Shown here: positions 22,395-34,355 of the stretch, one piece after another | Numbering within the stretch: the stretch's first letter is position 1 | Layout: each line of letters opens with the position of its first letter | Source of the DNA: Phyto melanocephala | Taxonomy: Eukaryota > Arthropoda > Insecta > Diptera > Rhinophoridae | Reading direction: 5' to 3' | DNA: 64,000 bases | Assembly (NCBI GenBank): GCA_941918925.1 | Contig: OW799233.1 | Span: forward strand, 58,964,841 to 59,028,840 | Made by a program: the position numbers and the translations under genes | Notes under the pieces: generated by a model | Told to the model about the DNA's origin: nothing | The model's database searches: none | The model's input: the letters and a program-made list of their open reading frames with translations, nothing else

Positions 22395-23487
22395 CGTATG
22401 GACTCCAAAACGGCTAGACCGATTTTGATAAAATGTTCAGGGAATCTTCAGAATTTTTAGGCGGGTGACACTGTGAAGTCTGATTTTTGATTTTCGGTCC
22501 ACGGGCGGAGGGGGGTGGCAAAATCCAATTTTCATATTGCACCACCAATGACATATATATTTATTTTGTTTGTTTTTTAAATTTTTTTTTAAAGCCGTTG
22601 TCATGTTTTTCAAAACAAGATAACAAACTCTTAAATCGGTTGTGTAGTTCCGAAGATATTTACAAAAAACCTATGTTAATAATGATAATGAATATCAAAA
22701 TTTTAAAACTTTCGAAATGTTGCTCAAATGAGCAAATTCAATCGAAACTGCCCGGCAAATTAATCAAATACAAATCGATCCACACAGTAATGGATGATGA
22801 ACAAGCCGTCAATTATCTCACTGAATTTTTGAATTCATTGCAACCACCCGGAATGCCACCGCATGTACTAACATTAAAGGTTGGATCCCCGGTAATTCTT
22901 ATTCGCAACTTAAACGCACCAAAGTTGTGCAACGGAACCAGATTGACCATCAAAAACTGTTCACAAAATTTAATCGAGGCAACAATCATCGGTGACAAAT
23001 TCAAAGGCGAAGACGTACTTATTCCACGAATTCCGATGATTTCCAACGAATTACCATTACAATTCAAGCGGCTCCAATTCCCTTTGCGTCTTGCCTTTGC
23101 TATTGCCATCAACAAAGCACAAAGCCAATTCATGTTTTTCACACGGCCAGTTGTATGTAGCTTGCTCTCGAGTTGGCACGCTAAAAAATTTATACGTTTT
23201 TACACCAATTAAAAAAACAAAAACCATTGTCTCTCCGCTGGCCTTAAGATGAAGTAATAAATAAATATAATTTCCAATTTGCCTTAAATACATAAATTTC
23301 TTTTCAGATTGAGCCCATACCTACACCGTATCTAAGTTATTCTGTAAAAAAACTTTATGATAGGTACCTATTCCATGGATTTTTATTTGAAGGCCGTAAA
23401 TTTCGTTAAAAGCTCAATTTAATTCGTCTGGTTGTACAACACTAATGTCTGCTTAGGGCCAGCAACACGGACCGGGTCAGCTAGTAA
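22342..23487 (+). mobile_element. Internally deleted Helitron (Helentron-like)
   Basis: The 5' end TCTATATATATATATA, a TATG run and ATGGACTCCAAAACGGCTAG are typical of insect Helitrons. The 3' end GACCGGGTCAGCTAGT has the CTAG terminus. The interior keeps only the 5' leader and the last part of the RepHel gene. There is no target duplication, as usual for Helitrons. Confidence 0.85.
22640..23212 (+). pseudogene. Helitron RepHel helicase, C-terminal fragment (PIF1-like)
   Basis: The open frame ending at 23212 contains the PIF1/Helitron C-terminal helicase motifs: PPHVLTLKVGSPVILIRN, LCNGTRLTIKN, then PLQFKRLQFPLRLAFAIAIN and KAQSQ (motif VI region). Rolling-circle HUH nuclease and the ATP-binding motifs are missing. 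The first roughly 50 codons from 22487 derive from non-coding leader, so I place the real fragment from about 22640. The end diverges after KAQSQ by frameshift. Inactive remnant of the rolling-circle replication protein. Confidence 0.9.
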
Positions 23488-24078
23488 AATAATATAATTT
23501 TACCACTATTTTTTTTTTAAATTACAAAAAAAACTTTTAGTTCTGATTATTTTTTGTGTGCCAATGTTTGTCAAACTCCACATATCAAAAAGAAATTTTA
23601 GTGCCAAGAACTGTCAACTCCATATATAAAAAAAGAGAAACAAAATATACGCTCTCTTAACGCTATCGCCTTATGTAGTTACACCATGATTCATATTAAA
23701 AAAAACAAAACAATATTAAAATTGCAAGAATATAAAAAGAATTTAAGACTTGTAAACGTAAACAGTAAATAAGTCAGAATGAGAAAAAGCCACAAACATG
23801 CAAAATTAATATCACACTTATATATAAATTTTGTGTTTTATATTGAAAAGGTGAACCACCTAAATATTCTTTTAAACTTTTGAACAGTGATGGAAATTTA
23901 TTTACTTTTCCGTCAGAGCTAGCAATTGTGATAGCAGTAGATAAATTATTTTGTTTTAAGAATATGGTAAAATAATAATTGTAAATATAACTATGTAATT
24001 ATTTTTGTATATATGAAAAGATTTATAATATTTATTCTTCAAGTATACATAAAGAATAATACTGATGTAATTATAAAA
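23488..24078. other. Anonymous AT-rich stretch
   Basis: No coding or repeat recognised. Confidence 0.5.
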
Positions 24079-26163
24079 ACAAGTAAGAGCACTATATTCG
24101 GCTGTGCCGAATCTTTTATACCCACCACCAATTTTGTGTACATTTAAAGCACAATATTTATTAATTTGTTAATCATTATGGAATAATCTCTTTATAATAA
24201 AATATGTATCACTTGCTTTGTAGAGGGTGGTTAAATTTTAAGGGCCCACGTTAAAGGTGAACTACACCTAGTCTATAAATTTGTTTTCTGCACTTCACTT
24301 GACATTTCTCAATCTCAAACTTACTCAATTTGATCCGTAGAAAGATACGCTAATGAGCAACACTTTAAAGTTATTCAGGTTTTTTTAAAATGGGCGTTGA
24401 AATCAAAATGCATTTTGTGCACTTCGTAATTCTTTTGATTAACATAATCGTTCAAATTCGTCCACAATCGGGAAATTTCTGCAAAACAGGTCTGTATAAA
24501 ATATAAGAAAATCTGTGAATGCATTCTTAGTTCGTTGAGTGGGAACCATTGCTGTTTTTTGCGATAGTGTGGCAAAAGAGCAGTCAACCTCGACTCATCA
24601 TCGTGCCCAACAATTGAGCATCAACATTGTCATTTGGCCAATATCTTGTTAAATACATAATTGAACCATACAAATATTATCATTATAAAAAGAAATGATA
24701 ATAATTTCTTAAATAATTTGTGTTTTATTTAAAATCAACATCGGCCTTTAAAATTTATCCACCCTTAATAACTTCGATATGAAGGTAAAATTTTTTCGTA
24801 AATTTAGTCTTTTAGTGAAAGTGGGCGTTAAAGTAGGCGTGTCAATAAAGTTTCTGCTAATAAATACAACTTAGATATTTCAATATAGTCCTTTATTTTC
24901 CCAAAAACTTTGTCAATAGAGAAATTACATGAATTTAAGATAAACCGTTATATGGGAGGTAGGCGTTAAAGTGGGCGTGTCACCTAAACTTTTTGGAACA
25001 ACAATTACATTGATTAGAAGGATATATGTAGCAAATTTCATCGTCATACCTCTAATTTTGTCGGTCTTATGAGCTTTTAAATTTCATTAACGGTAGATAA
25101 CGTGAAAAGTGGGCGTTATAGTAGGCGTGTCAAAGTTGTTTTTGCGAATGAGTACAACTTAGGTGTTTCAATATAGCCCTTTATTATTCCAAAATCTTTA
25201 TTAATAGAGAAATTATATGAATTTTAGGTAAAACGTTATATGGGAGGTGGGCGTAAAAGTGAGCGTGGCACCTTAATTTTTTGGCACGATAATGACATTG
25301 CCTAGGGGGATATACGCAGCAAATTTTATCATCATGATTTATGATGATATGGTTTTATGAGCTTTTAAATTTAATTTACGGTAGATAACGTGAAAAGTGG
25401 GCGTTACAGTAGGCGTGTCAAAGTTGTTTTTGCTAATGAGTACAACCTAGATGTTTCAATATAGTCCTTTATTATTCCAAAATCTTTATTAATAGAGAAA
25501 TTATATGAATTTTAGTTAAAATGTTATATGGGAGGTGGGCGGAAAAGTGGGCGTGGCATATTGATTTTCCGTTACAAAAAAGCCGCTCACCAAAAAGCAA
25601 AGTGTGCAAAATTTCAGAGTCGAACATCAAATTTTGTTGCTTTTATGACGTTTTTGTTTTTAAATATACCGAAAAATACACTGTGCGGTATAAATTTTCG
25701 TACATTTTGATCGATAACTCCTCTCCTGATGCATAGATTTAGATAATTTTCGGGGAAAAATTTTGTTTTTACTCCGGAAATATATATTCGAAGTTTCATG
25801 AGTCTACGTTAATGCGTTTGGACACAATTCCATTTTATTCGATGTTCGAGGACACGGTTTTTTCGACCTACTCTTGCTTTTCGAGCAATAATTGTCTTCG
25901 TAATATTCCGATTTAGCCCATTTTCAATACCACAAACAAACAAACCTTGTCTATAAGAAAGATTCTAGCAAAATTTGAGCCCCCTACATTTTTCGGTGCG
26001 ACCTCTATCGTGCTTTCAACAGACGGACATAGCTAGATCGTCATCAAATCAAACCCTGATTCAGAATATATATACTTTATGGGGTCTAAAATGGATATTT
26101 CGATGTGTTACAAACGGAATGACAAAATGAATACACCCCCACCATTTTTTTGGTGGCGGGTTT
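24079..26163 (+). mobile_element. CCACC-family GGGCGT-subrepeat element, most complete copy
   Basis: Left end AACAAGTAAGAGCACTATA, hairpin ATTCGGCTGTGCCGAAT, TATACCCACCACCAATTTTG. A nested mariner lies at 24226-24768. Six half-units with GTGGGCGTTA and a GTCAA/GTCA core lie at about 24820, 24968, 25107, 25247, 25397 and 25536 (about 145 bp each, alternating to a 287-bp dimer). A conserved right part follows to ACCCCCACCATTTTTTTGG and GGTGGCGGG, which can fold back. No transposase. Confidence 0.8.
24226..24768 (+). mobile_element. Internally deleted mariner-like element (nested)
   Basis: Ends GGGTGGTTAAATTTTAAGGG and the complement of GGGTGGATAAATTTTAAAGG. In between lie broken frames of the transposase N-terminus (KIQNAFCALRNSFDQHNRSN-type residues), then VAKEQSTST. 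The catalytic domain is deleted. Same site in the carrier as 1064-1675. Confidence 0.7.
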
Positions 26164-26809
26164 AATAAATAAATAAAAAAAATAATAAGGTTATTTCATT
26201 AATGCAATGCACTGTTTCATTAATTTAATGAACTATTTATATCATTAATACAATAAATATATGTCATTATATTAACGATATTAGTTATTGTTTTATCGAT
26301 ATCCTTAAGAATAAAAATTAACATACATATATAATACTTCATTAGGATTATGGTTTATTGAAATATATCAAAACATACATATTTATATACATGTATTTTT
26401 TATATATACATATTTTAATAAATTTGTACATAGTTTTTTATACAATTAGTACATTTTTTTAATATTTTTTAAAAAACCAATTCACATAATGTGAACGCTT
26501 ACAAGTATGTGTATTAGATAGAAATTGATATACATATGTATATATAGAAACAGATATATTATTTATAAAAATAATTTTTATATATTAACTGTGTTATTCA
26601 CAAAATATATTTTTTATTAAGGGTATATTTGACAAATTTCCCATAGAAATATACATATCAAATAAGAAATTAATAAAAAGAAAACATTTTTTACGTACGT
26701 ATGTATATATCGTTTGTATATATGTATAATAGAAAAAACAAATTTTAAACAATAATTTAATCTTTAAAAACTATGGGTCCACAAGTCAATATTAATAATT
26801 TAATACTTA
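26164..26809. other. Anonymous, very AT-rich
   Basis: Contains ATTAATGCAA/TTCATTAAT-type repeats (26190-26280) and TATACATA runs. No coding. Confidence 0.5.
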
Positions 26810-27455
26810 CAGTTGCCCAATAAAATCTACATACAGCACCATAAATATGATTTTAACGAAATTTACTGAAGGTTTAACACTTTTTTTATGTTAAGTCCTA
26901 TAAATTAGTTAAATTTAAAAATGAGATTCAAAACATCTATAATTGTGCACATTTATCGTACCAAAATTGAAGTATTTGTAATTTGGTGCCCAAAAAAGTG
27001 TACATACACCGAAAACACACCTCTAAAAGTAAGAAGAAAACACGTCTCTAAGTAACGGTATTTCGTTTTTTACTTATTTTTTGACCAGTAATAAAAGAAA
27101 ACAAAATAATTTAGCAGCTGAAGTGAGTTTGTAGTTTGTTATCGTTAGAATGTCGCAGAATTTACAAAAACGCAAGGACATTTCGCAGGAAATTAGAAAA
27201 TTTGTGGTTAAATTGATAAATAAATAAAAATCATATGGAGAAATTTCAAATATTGTTGGAATTAGCCGCTCTACAGTTCAAAATATTATAAAAAATTATA
27301 ATATTACGAATACAACAGAAAATAAATACCGATAAGGCAGGCCATGTAAGCTTTCAGTGCGCGAAAAGGGAAATGTTGTCAGACTCTTAACAAATAATAA
27401 TGTATGTAGACCTTATTGGGCAACTGTACTTAATAATTTTACATTTTTGATAGTT
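26810..27455 (+). mobile_element. Tc1-like transposon, 5' part with IR/DR-like end
   Basis: Begins CAGTTGCCCAATAAAATCTA and CATACAGC after TA. A second related site, TTTGGTGCCCAAAAAAGTG and TACATACACC, lies at about 26984-27010. This paired arrangement is the IR/DR organisation of many Tc1-like elements. The transposase start follows at 27150. The 3' part is missing. Confidence 0.65.
27150..27455 (+). pseudogene. Tc1-like transposase N-terminus
   Basis: From ATG 27150: a lysine-rich start, EIRKFVVKLI, SYGEISNIVGISRSTVQNII (paired-like helix-turn-helix), then GRPCKLSVREKGNVVRLL (the GRPR-type linker and second helix-turn-helix). At least two in-frame stops (around 27226 and 27333) and truncation after about residue 95 remove the DDE catalytic domain. 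It would bind transposon ends if intact. Confidence 0.8.
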
Positions 27456-28179
27456 CATCTATAAGAATACAAACTTTTGTATTCTTTTTGAAAATGTTAA
27501 ATATATATTTTTCTACAAATGTCCAAAATGGACTAGATGCCAAATGGTAAACAAGTGAAAGGACTTAAAGCATACATATATCAAAAGCCCTTTGAAAACT
27601 ATCAAATGGCAATAGTTAGCCATCTAAATACACGAAAAAATTATTTATTTTCAAAGTTTTTATGTCTCCTAAATCTAAAATAAAAGGTTGGATGGGATCA
27701 CCTTTTGTAGAAAGAAAATCTAAATGATCCTCCAGTGACGGCATTGTTTCATTTACATAGATAAATGATTCTTGTGAAACTCTCATGGTTAATTTTCCGT
27801 ATTCTCTTTTTCCGTTGATATTCTTCCTTAAACATTACTTGGTGGGGTGCAAATTGTAGTGCAGACACTATAGTATTTTTAGGTGAAATGATTCTTTATC
27901 AAAAAAGAGAAACCAGGTTATTTAAATGTGTTTTACATTTTCTATAAGCATAAAACCACCTTTTTCTATTTCATCTTTATTTTTGATACAATTTGATTAA
28001 TAGATTGGTCCTTGATACGTACATTGTTCTTCAAATAATTATACAAGTTTTTAAACCTGTTTTCCCAACTCATTATGGTATCTACATTTTCGTGTATAAT
28101 ATTGAAATCACTGTCAATCTCTAAAATAAGTATAATAATTAAGCAAAAATCTAGATAGATATAAAGGACGTACAAATTT
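27456..28179 (-). pseudogene. Unrecognised degraded protein remnant
   Basis: Minus-strand frames at about 27840-27560 (EYGKLTMRVSQESFIYVNET, PIQPFILDLGDIKTL, LLPFDSFQRAFDI) look protein-like in composition and length, but I cannot name the family. A transposon-encoded protein is possible. The remainder to 28179 is AT-rich. Confidence 0.3.
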
Positions 28180-30351
28180 AAATCCATTTAAACCTATGAC
28201 GCTTTTGTTTTTTTCACTTTTGTTGTTTTGCTATGCATCTTTATAAAGATGAAACAAATTACGTTATGGTAATGTAAAAAATCATTGCATTTACTACAAA
28301 GTATAATATCCCGTTATAATTTGTTTGTGAGCATTTATTTAATGATATGTTACATTATATTAATGAGCAAATCATTATAGTTACTAATTTTACATTTTAT
28401 TTTTTCTCGTTGTTTTTTTATGAGTATTATTTCAGAGTATTGGTGCATTTGTAGTCGTATGAAACACATCTGTGTGAAATTTTGCATAATTATAACGACA
28501 GAGTGTCATTAAATTTTCGTTATATTTACGTGATTATTTGCAAAATCGTTAAAAAAGTTAACGTAAAATGACAAAAATTATGAAGATTTTCGTATCATTA
28601 ATGTAATATATAATAAAAGTTAACGTCCCAAATATTTAAATTTATTTTTCCCATAGCTACTTATTATTTCCCAGAACTCAGGAAATGCTAAATTAAAAAT
28701 TTGGCAATTCACAATTCCCACACTGTGCAATGCTTCAAATTTAGCACACATGCAAGTGTGTTATTTTACATTCAATTTTTTTTATTTACTTTCAATTTCT
28801 AGTGTGGCATATTTCCAGGAACTACGGAAATCACCGCACAAGCCAAGCTTACCTTTGGGAACGTTATTTACAAATTAATAAAAATGCTGACGATATGTCT
28901 AGACTCTTTTTCCCTCATTTTCATTTCTTTGTAATTTTAAGTTAAATATTTTTAGCAAGCAATGTAAAAAAATAATATAAAAAAGTATAACAAACAATAA
29001 AGATTATCATTATTAATCGAGCATTAAACAAGCGAATTATATTTTTTGAACAATTGTTTTATTAACTTATACTAGCATTTAACCCGCTACTTCGATAGAG
29101 CAGTTCTTACTATTTATTGAAAACTCAAGTTCTATTTATAATTTTTAAATATCTTTGGTTAAATTTATGAAAATTCGTATATCTGATTCAATTTACTTAG
29201 AAAAATAAACCTAAACCAAAATCAATGCTATTGAGTTTCAAAAATTAAGATTCATAAATTCAGAGTTTCCAAAAATGACCCTAAAAATAATAAAAGTAAC
29301 ATTTTTTCCTTCACTAAAACTTGCACTTGGTTTGTTATTACCTACATTCAGAATTCTATGTATACAAAATATAAAAAAAAAATCAGAAAAAGTAATTTTG
29401 GTCGTCCATAATATTAGGAGTTAGACCTCGGATCAAAAATTACTTATTTTAAGAATCCATGTTTACAAACGTAAAAATACAAAGAGAACAATAAAAATGC
29501 GAAAAGCCTTTTTTGTGTCTCCAATATCATTTAAATTCTTAAATTAAATCAACAATCCTTTATTTCACAATTTTAGCTTTATAAACGTAGAAAATACACA
29601 AAATCCTATTAAAATTCAGAAAAGTACCTTCTTGGTCACCCATAACATTTTCTGTCTCACCTTGAATCAAAAGTCCTTGATTGTACAATCGTATCTTCAT
29701 AAACGTAAAAAATACAAAAAGTACCATAAAAATTCCAAAAAGTACCTTTTTTGTCGGCTATAACATTTTTAGTCTTCCTAGAACTAGGGTTGCCATATCT
29801 ATTTAAAAAAAGAGGACACCAGCATAAAAAATGTAGGACATTTGTCCAAAACAGAGGACACATTCAAAACAATTTAATTTGATAAAATTTACGACGCCCT
29901 TTAAAACACAAAAACAAAATTTGTTTTTACGAAAAAACTTTATTTACAAAACTACAAACTGAACATATCATTATGATTTAATAGTTGAAAATAAAAACAA
30001 ACAAAAAACAACAAAAATTCATTGCATGCGTTATCGGGAATGTACACTTTTAAACATTTTACATATATTTTTCAACACTTCCAATTTGAGCCAATATATT
30101 ACCATTGCGTCTCTTCAAATATTTGTAAAACTCTAGGCAATCCATATCAAAATTATATACCCTTACTATATTTATACCCTTCACACAGTGAAAAAGGGTA
30201 TATATAGGTTTGTCATTCCGTGTGAAATTTCTACAATTTTGATTTCCGACCCCATAAAGTATATATTTTCTGAAAGCTTATGAATAGGGGAGTCGATTAA
30301 GCCCTGTCAGTCTGTCCGTGTGTATGTTGAAATCAACTTTTTGAAGCCCCC
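28180..30351. repeat. Tandem duplication, unit 1 (2.18 kb; empty site)
   Basis: 28182 on (ATCCATTTAAACCTATGACG) is repeated from 30361 at a period of 2179. Unit 1 contains an 850-bp anonymous AT-rich segment, the 3' part of a reverse Helitron-like repeat (29071-29784), a truncated hAT end (from 29785) and the first 178 bp of a hairpin element (30174-30351). The hairpin copy present at 30393-31231 of unit 2 is absent at 28212, which preserves the pre-insertion site. Confidence 0.9.
29785..30351. mobile_element. hAT MITE, left part only (duplicate of 32767-33334)
   Basis: Begins TAGGGTTGCCATA after CCTAGAAC. It is nearly identical to 32767 on and includes a truncated hairpin element from 30174. 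It is cut by the tandem-duplication junction at about 30352. Confidence 0.85.
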
Positions 30352-33340
30352 CGGATTAAAATCCATTTAAACCTATGACGCTTTTGTTTTTTTATACCCT
30401 TCACACAGTAAAAAAGGGTACATATAGGTTTGTCATTCCGTGTGAAATTTCTACAATTTTGATTTCCGACCCCATAAAGTATATATTTTCTGAAAGCTTA
30501 TGAATAGGGGAGTCGATTAAGCCCTGTCAGTCTGACCGTCTGTCCGTGTGTATGTTGAAATCAACTTTTTGAAGCCCCCCGACATCGCTTGGACTCGGGT
30601 GAGGTATTAAAATATCAGAAATATTCGGGAGTAGATCGGTATTGAAAATCAGAAACATCGGTACATAAACAACTGAGATATGAGCAAAAACCCACGACCA
30701 CCTCGATTTTTTTTTCACAAAAACAACATTACAACAACAACATACATACAAACGTGTATACTGGTTAGAGAAAACGTGGGATCGAAACCCAGCTGAGGCA
30801 AAAAAAATTTTTTTTATTTTTTTTATATTTTTTTTTTAATTTTTTTTTATTATTTTTTTATTTAATATATTATTTATATTTTTATTATTATTTTTTTTAA
30901 TTTTTTTTTAAATTTTTTTTTCAAATATTTTTTTTTGTTTTGTATTTATTATATATATTTTAATTATTTTTAAAATATATTTTTTTTTTTAATTTTTTTT
31001 TAAATTTTTTTTTTTTAATTTTTTTTTTTAATTTTTTTTTAAATTTTTTTTTACCATGTATACGTAAATTTATAATTTTACAATGGGATGTTTTTATATA
31101 TGTATGTTTTTATATGTATGTACGTATTTCATATGGGATGAATGGTGACACAAACTACTGTTATTGCATGACTACACGTTGTGAAGGGTATATAAGATTC
31201 GGCACGGCCGAATATAGCGCTTTTACTTGTTTTCGCTTTTGTTGTTTTGCTATGCATCTTTATGAAGATGAAATGACAAATTACGTTATGGTAATGTAAA
31301 AAATCATTGCATATACTACAAAGTATAAAATTATTTATTTTTTGGTAATATCCCGTTATAATTTGTTTGTGAGCATTTATTTAATGATATGTTACGTTAT
31401 ATTAATGACCAAATCATTATAGTTACTAATTTTACATTTTATTTTTTCTCGTTGTTTTTTTATGAGTATTATTTCAGAGTATTGGTGCATTTGTAGTCGT
31501 ATTAAACACATCTGTGTGAAATTTTGCATAATTATAACGACAGAGTGTCATTAAATTTTCGTTATATTTACGTGATTATTTGCAAAATCGTTAAAAAAGT
31601 TAACGTAAAATGACAAAAATTATGAAGATTTTCGTATCATTAATGTAATATATAATAAAAGTTAACGTCCCAAATATTTAAATTTATTTTTCCCATAGCT
31701 ACTTATTATTTCCCAGAAATCAGGAAATGCTAAATTAAAAATTTGGCAATTCACAATTCCCACACTGTGCAATGCTTCAAATTTAGCACACATGCAAGTG
31801 TGTTATTTTACATTCAATTTTTATTTACTTTCAATTTCTAGTGTGGCATATTTCCAGGAACTACGGAAATCACCACACAAGCCAAGCTTACCTTTGGGAA
31901 CGTTATTTACAAATTAATAAAAATGCTGACGATATGTCTAGACTCTTTTTCCCTCATTTTCATTTCTTTGTAATTTTAAGTTAAATATTTTTAGCAAGCA
32001 ATGTAAAAAAATAATATAAAAAAGTATAACAAACAATAAAGATTATCATTATTAATCGAGCATTAAACAAGCGAATTACATTTTTTGAACAATTGTTTTA
32101 TTAACTTATACTAGCATTTAACCCGCTACTTCGATAGAGCAGTTCTTACTATTTATTGAAAACTCAAGTTCTATTTATAATTTTTAAATATCTTTGGTTA
32201 AATTTATGAAAATTTGTATATCTGATTCAATTTACTTAGATTCATAATTTCCAAAAATGACCCTAAAAATAATAAAAGTAACATTTTTTCCTTCACTGAA
32301 ACTTCCACTTGGTTTGTTATTACCTACATTCAGAATTCTATGTATACAAAATATAAAAAAAAAATCAGAAAAAGTAATTTTGGTCGTCCATAATATTAGG
32401 AGTTAGACCTCGGATCAAAAATTACTTATTTTAAGAATCCATGTTTACAAACGTAAAAATACAAAGAGAACAATAAAAATGCGAAAAGCCTTTTTTGTGT
32501 CTCCAATATCATTTAAATTCTTAAATTAAATCAACAATCCTTTATTTCACAATTTTAGCTTTATAAACGTAGAAAATACACAAAATCCTATTAAAATTCA
32601 GAAAAGTACCTTCTTGGTCACCCATAACATTTTCTGTCTCACCTTGAATCAAAAGTCCTTGATTGTACAATCGTATCTTCATAAACGTAAAAAATACAAA
32701 AAGTACCATAAAAATTCCAAAAAGTACCTTTTTTGTCGGCTATAACATTTTTAGTCTTCCTAGAACTAGGGTTGCCATATCTATTTAAAAAAAGAGGACA
32801 CCAGCATAAAAAATGTAGGACATTTGTCCAAAACAGAGGACACATTCAAAACAATTTAATTTGATAAAATTTACGACGCCCTTTAAAACACAAAAACAAA
32901 ATTTGTTTTTACGAAAAAACTTTATTTACAAAACTACAAACTGAACATATCATTATGATTTAATAGTTGAAAATAAAAACAAACAAAAAACAACAAAAAT
33001 TCATTGCATGCGTTATCGGGAATGTACACTTTTAAACATTTTACATATATTTTTCAACACTTCCAATTTGAGCCAATATATTACCATCGCGTCTCTTCAA
33101 ATATTTGTAAAACTCTAGGCAATCCATATCAAAATTATATACCCTTACTATATTTATACCCTTCACACAGTGAAAAAGGGTATATATAGGTTTGTCATTC
33201 CGTGTGAAATTTCTACAATTTTGATTTCCGACCCCATAAAGTATATATTTTCTGAAAGCTTATGAATAGGGGAGTCGATTAAGCCCTGTCAGTCTGTCCG
33301 TGTGTTGGTTGAAATCAACTTTTTGAAGCCCCCCGACATC
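30352..33340. repeat. Tandem duplication, unit 2 (with hairpin insertion)
   Basis: Collinear with 28180-30351 except for the 839-bp hairpin element at 30393-31231 and small indels. For example, 28 bp around AAACCAAAATCAATGCTATT of unit 1 are missing near 32238. Identity is about 98 percent, so the duplication is recent compared with its contents. Confidence 0.9.
30393..31231 (+). mobile_element. Hairpin-ended element, full-length, with paired empty site
   Basis: TATACCCTTCACACAGT with inverted GGGTA, the CCCCATAAAGTATATATTTT block, and GAGATATGAGCAAAAACCCA. A 250-bp poly-T/A tract follows at about 30805-31055. It ends GAAGGGTATATAAGATTCGG, hairpin GCACGGCCGAAT, ATAGCGCTTTTACTTGTTTT. It is flanked by GCTTTTGTTTTTTT and CGCTTTTGTTGTTTTGC, which are contiguous (with small change) at 28200-28230. 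Confidence 0.9.
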
Positions 33341-34355
33341 GCTTGGACTCGGGTGAGGTATTAAAATATCAGAAATATTCGGGAGTAGATCGGTATTAAA
33401 AATCAGAAACATCGGTACATAAACAACTGAGATATGAGCAAAAACCCACGACCACCTCGATTTTTTTTTTTCACAAAAACAACATTACAACAACAACATA
33501 CATACATACAAACGTGTATACTGGTTAGAGGAAACGTGGCATTGAATTTTTTTTATATTTTTTTTTTAATTTTTTTTTTTTTATTTTTTATTTAATATAT
33601 TATTTATATTTTTATTATTATTTTTTTTTAATTTTTTTAAACTATTTTTTTTATTTTTTTTGTTTTATATTTATTATATATATTTTAATTATTTTTAAAA
33701 AATTTTTTTTTTTAATTTTTTTTTAAATTTTTTTTTTTTTAATTTTTTTTTTTTAATTTTTTTTTTATTTTTTTTTTTTAACATACATACGTAAATTTAT
33801 AATTTTACAATGGGATGTTTTATATATGTATGGTTTTTATATGTATGTACGTATATCATATGGAATGGTGATACAAACTACTGTTGTTGCATGACTACAC
33901 GGTGTGAAGGGTATATAAGATTCGGCACGGCCGAATATAGCGCTCTTGCTTGTTTTTGTTCAAGACTTTCTTTTATATCTGGAAAACAATCTTCTTCTAT
34001 ATTATGAAAAACACACAGCTGACAAGCAGACCCCTTTGCCGAACTTTTTTAAAATAAAAGACAAGTTAAAATAGGCCACTTCGATAAATAGCGACAATTA
34101 AGGATAATAAAACTAATTTTGTACAAAGAGAAGTTTTAAAATTGTACTTTTTCAAAACGAATTGTACGAGCACCTAAATCTTTTTTTTATACATTTTGTG
34201 ACCTGTGATTTAAAGTTTAAATGTAAAAAAAAAACTTCAGAGAAGATGCAAAAAGCCGGACAATCCCGGACATTTGCTAAAAAGAAGTAGGACTGCCCCG
34301 GATGCCTTAAAAAAGAGGACGGTGTCCGGGGAAAAGAGGACGGATGGCAACCCTA
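32767..34355. mobile_element. hAT MITE with perfect 8-bp target duplication
   Basis: CCTAGAAC flanks both sides (32759-32766 and 34356-34363). The ends TAGGGTTGCCAT are exact complements. Subterminal AGAGGAC repeats occur at both ends. A hairpin element is nested at 33156-33955. No transposase frame; short frames at 32639-32845 and 33004-33189 are incidental. Confidence 0.9.
33156..33955 (+). mobile_element. Hairpin-ended element nested in the hAT MITE
   Basis: TATACCCTTCACACAGTG start, the same conserved blocks, a poly-T tract at about 33548-33780, and the end GAAGGGTATATAAGATTCGG, hairpin, TAGCGCTCTTGCTTGTT. Its first 178 bp are the part retained in unit 1 (30174-30351). Confidence 0.85.

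Noticed and set aside
30805..31055. Long poly-T/A tract as a reverse-transcribed tail
   Set aside because: It is an internal part of the hairpin element, present in other copies, and not at an end.
28180..33340. Duplicated 68-codon and 61-codon frames as conserved genes
   Set aside because: Their conservation is only due to the recent tandem duplication; they lie in Helitron and hAT non-coding sequence.
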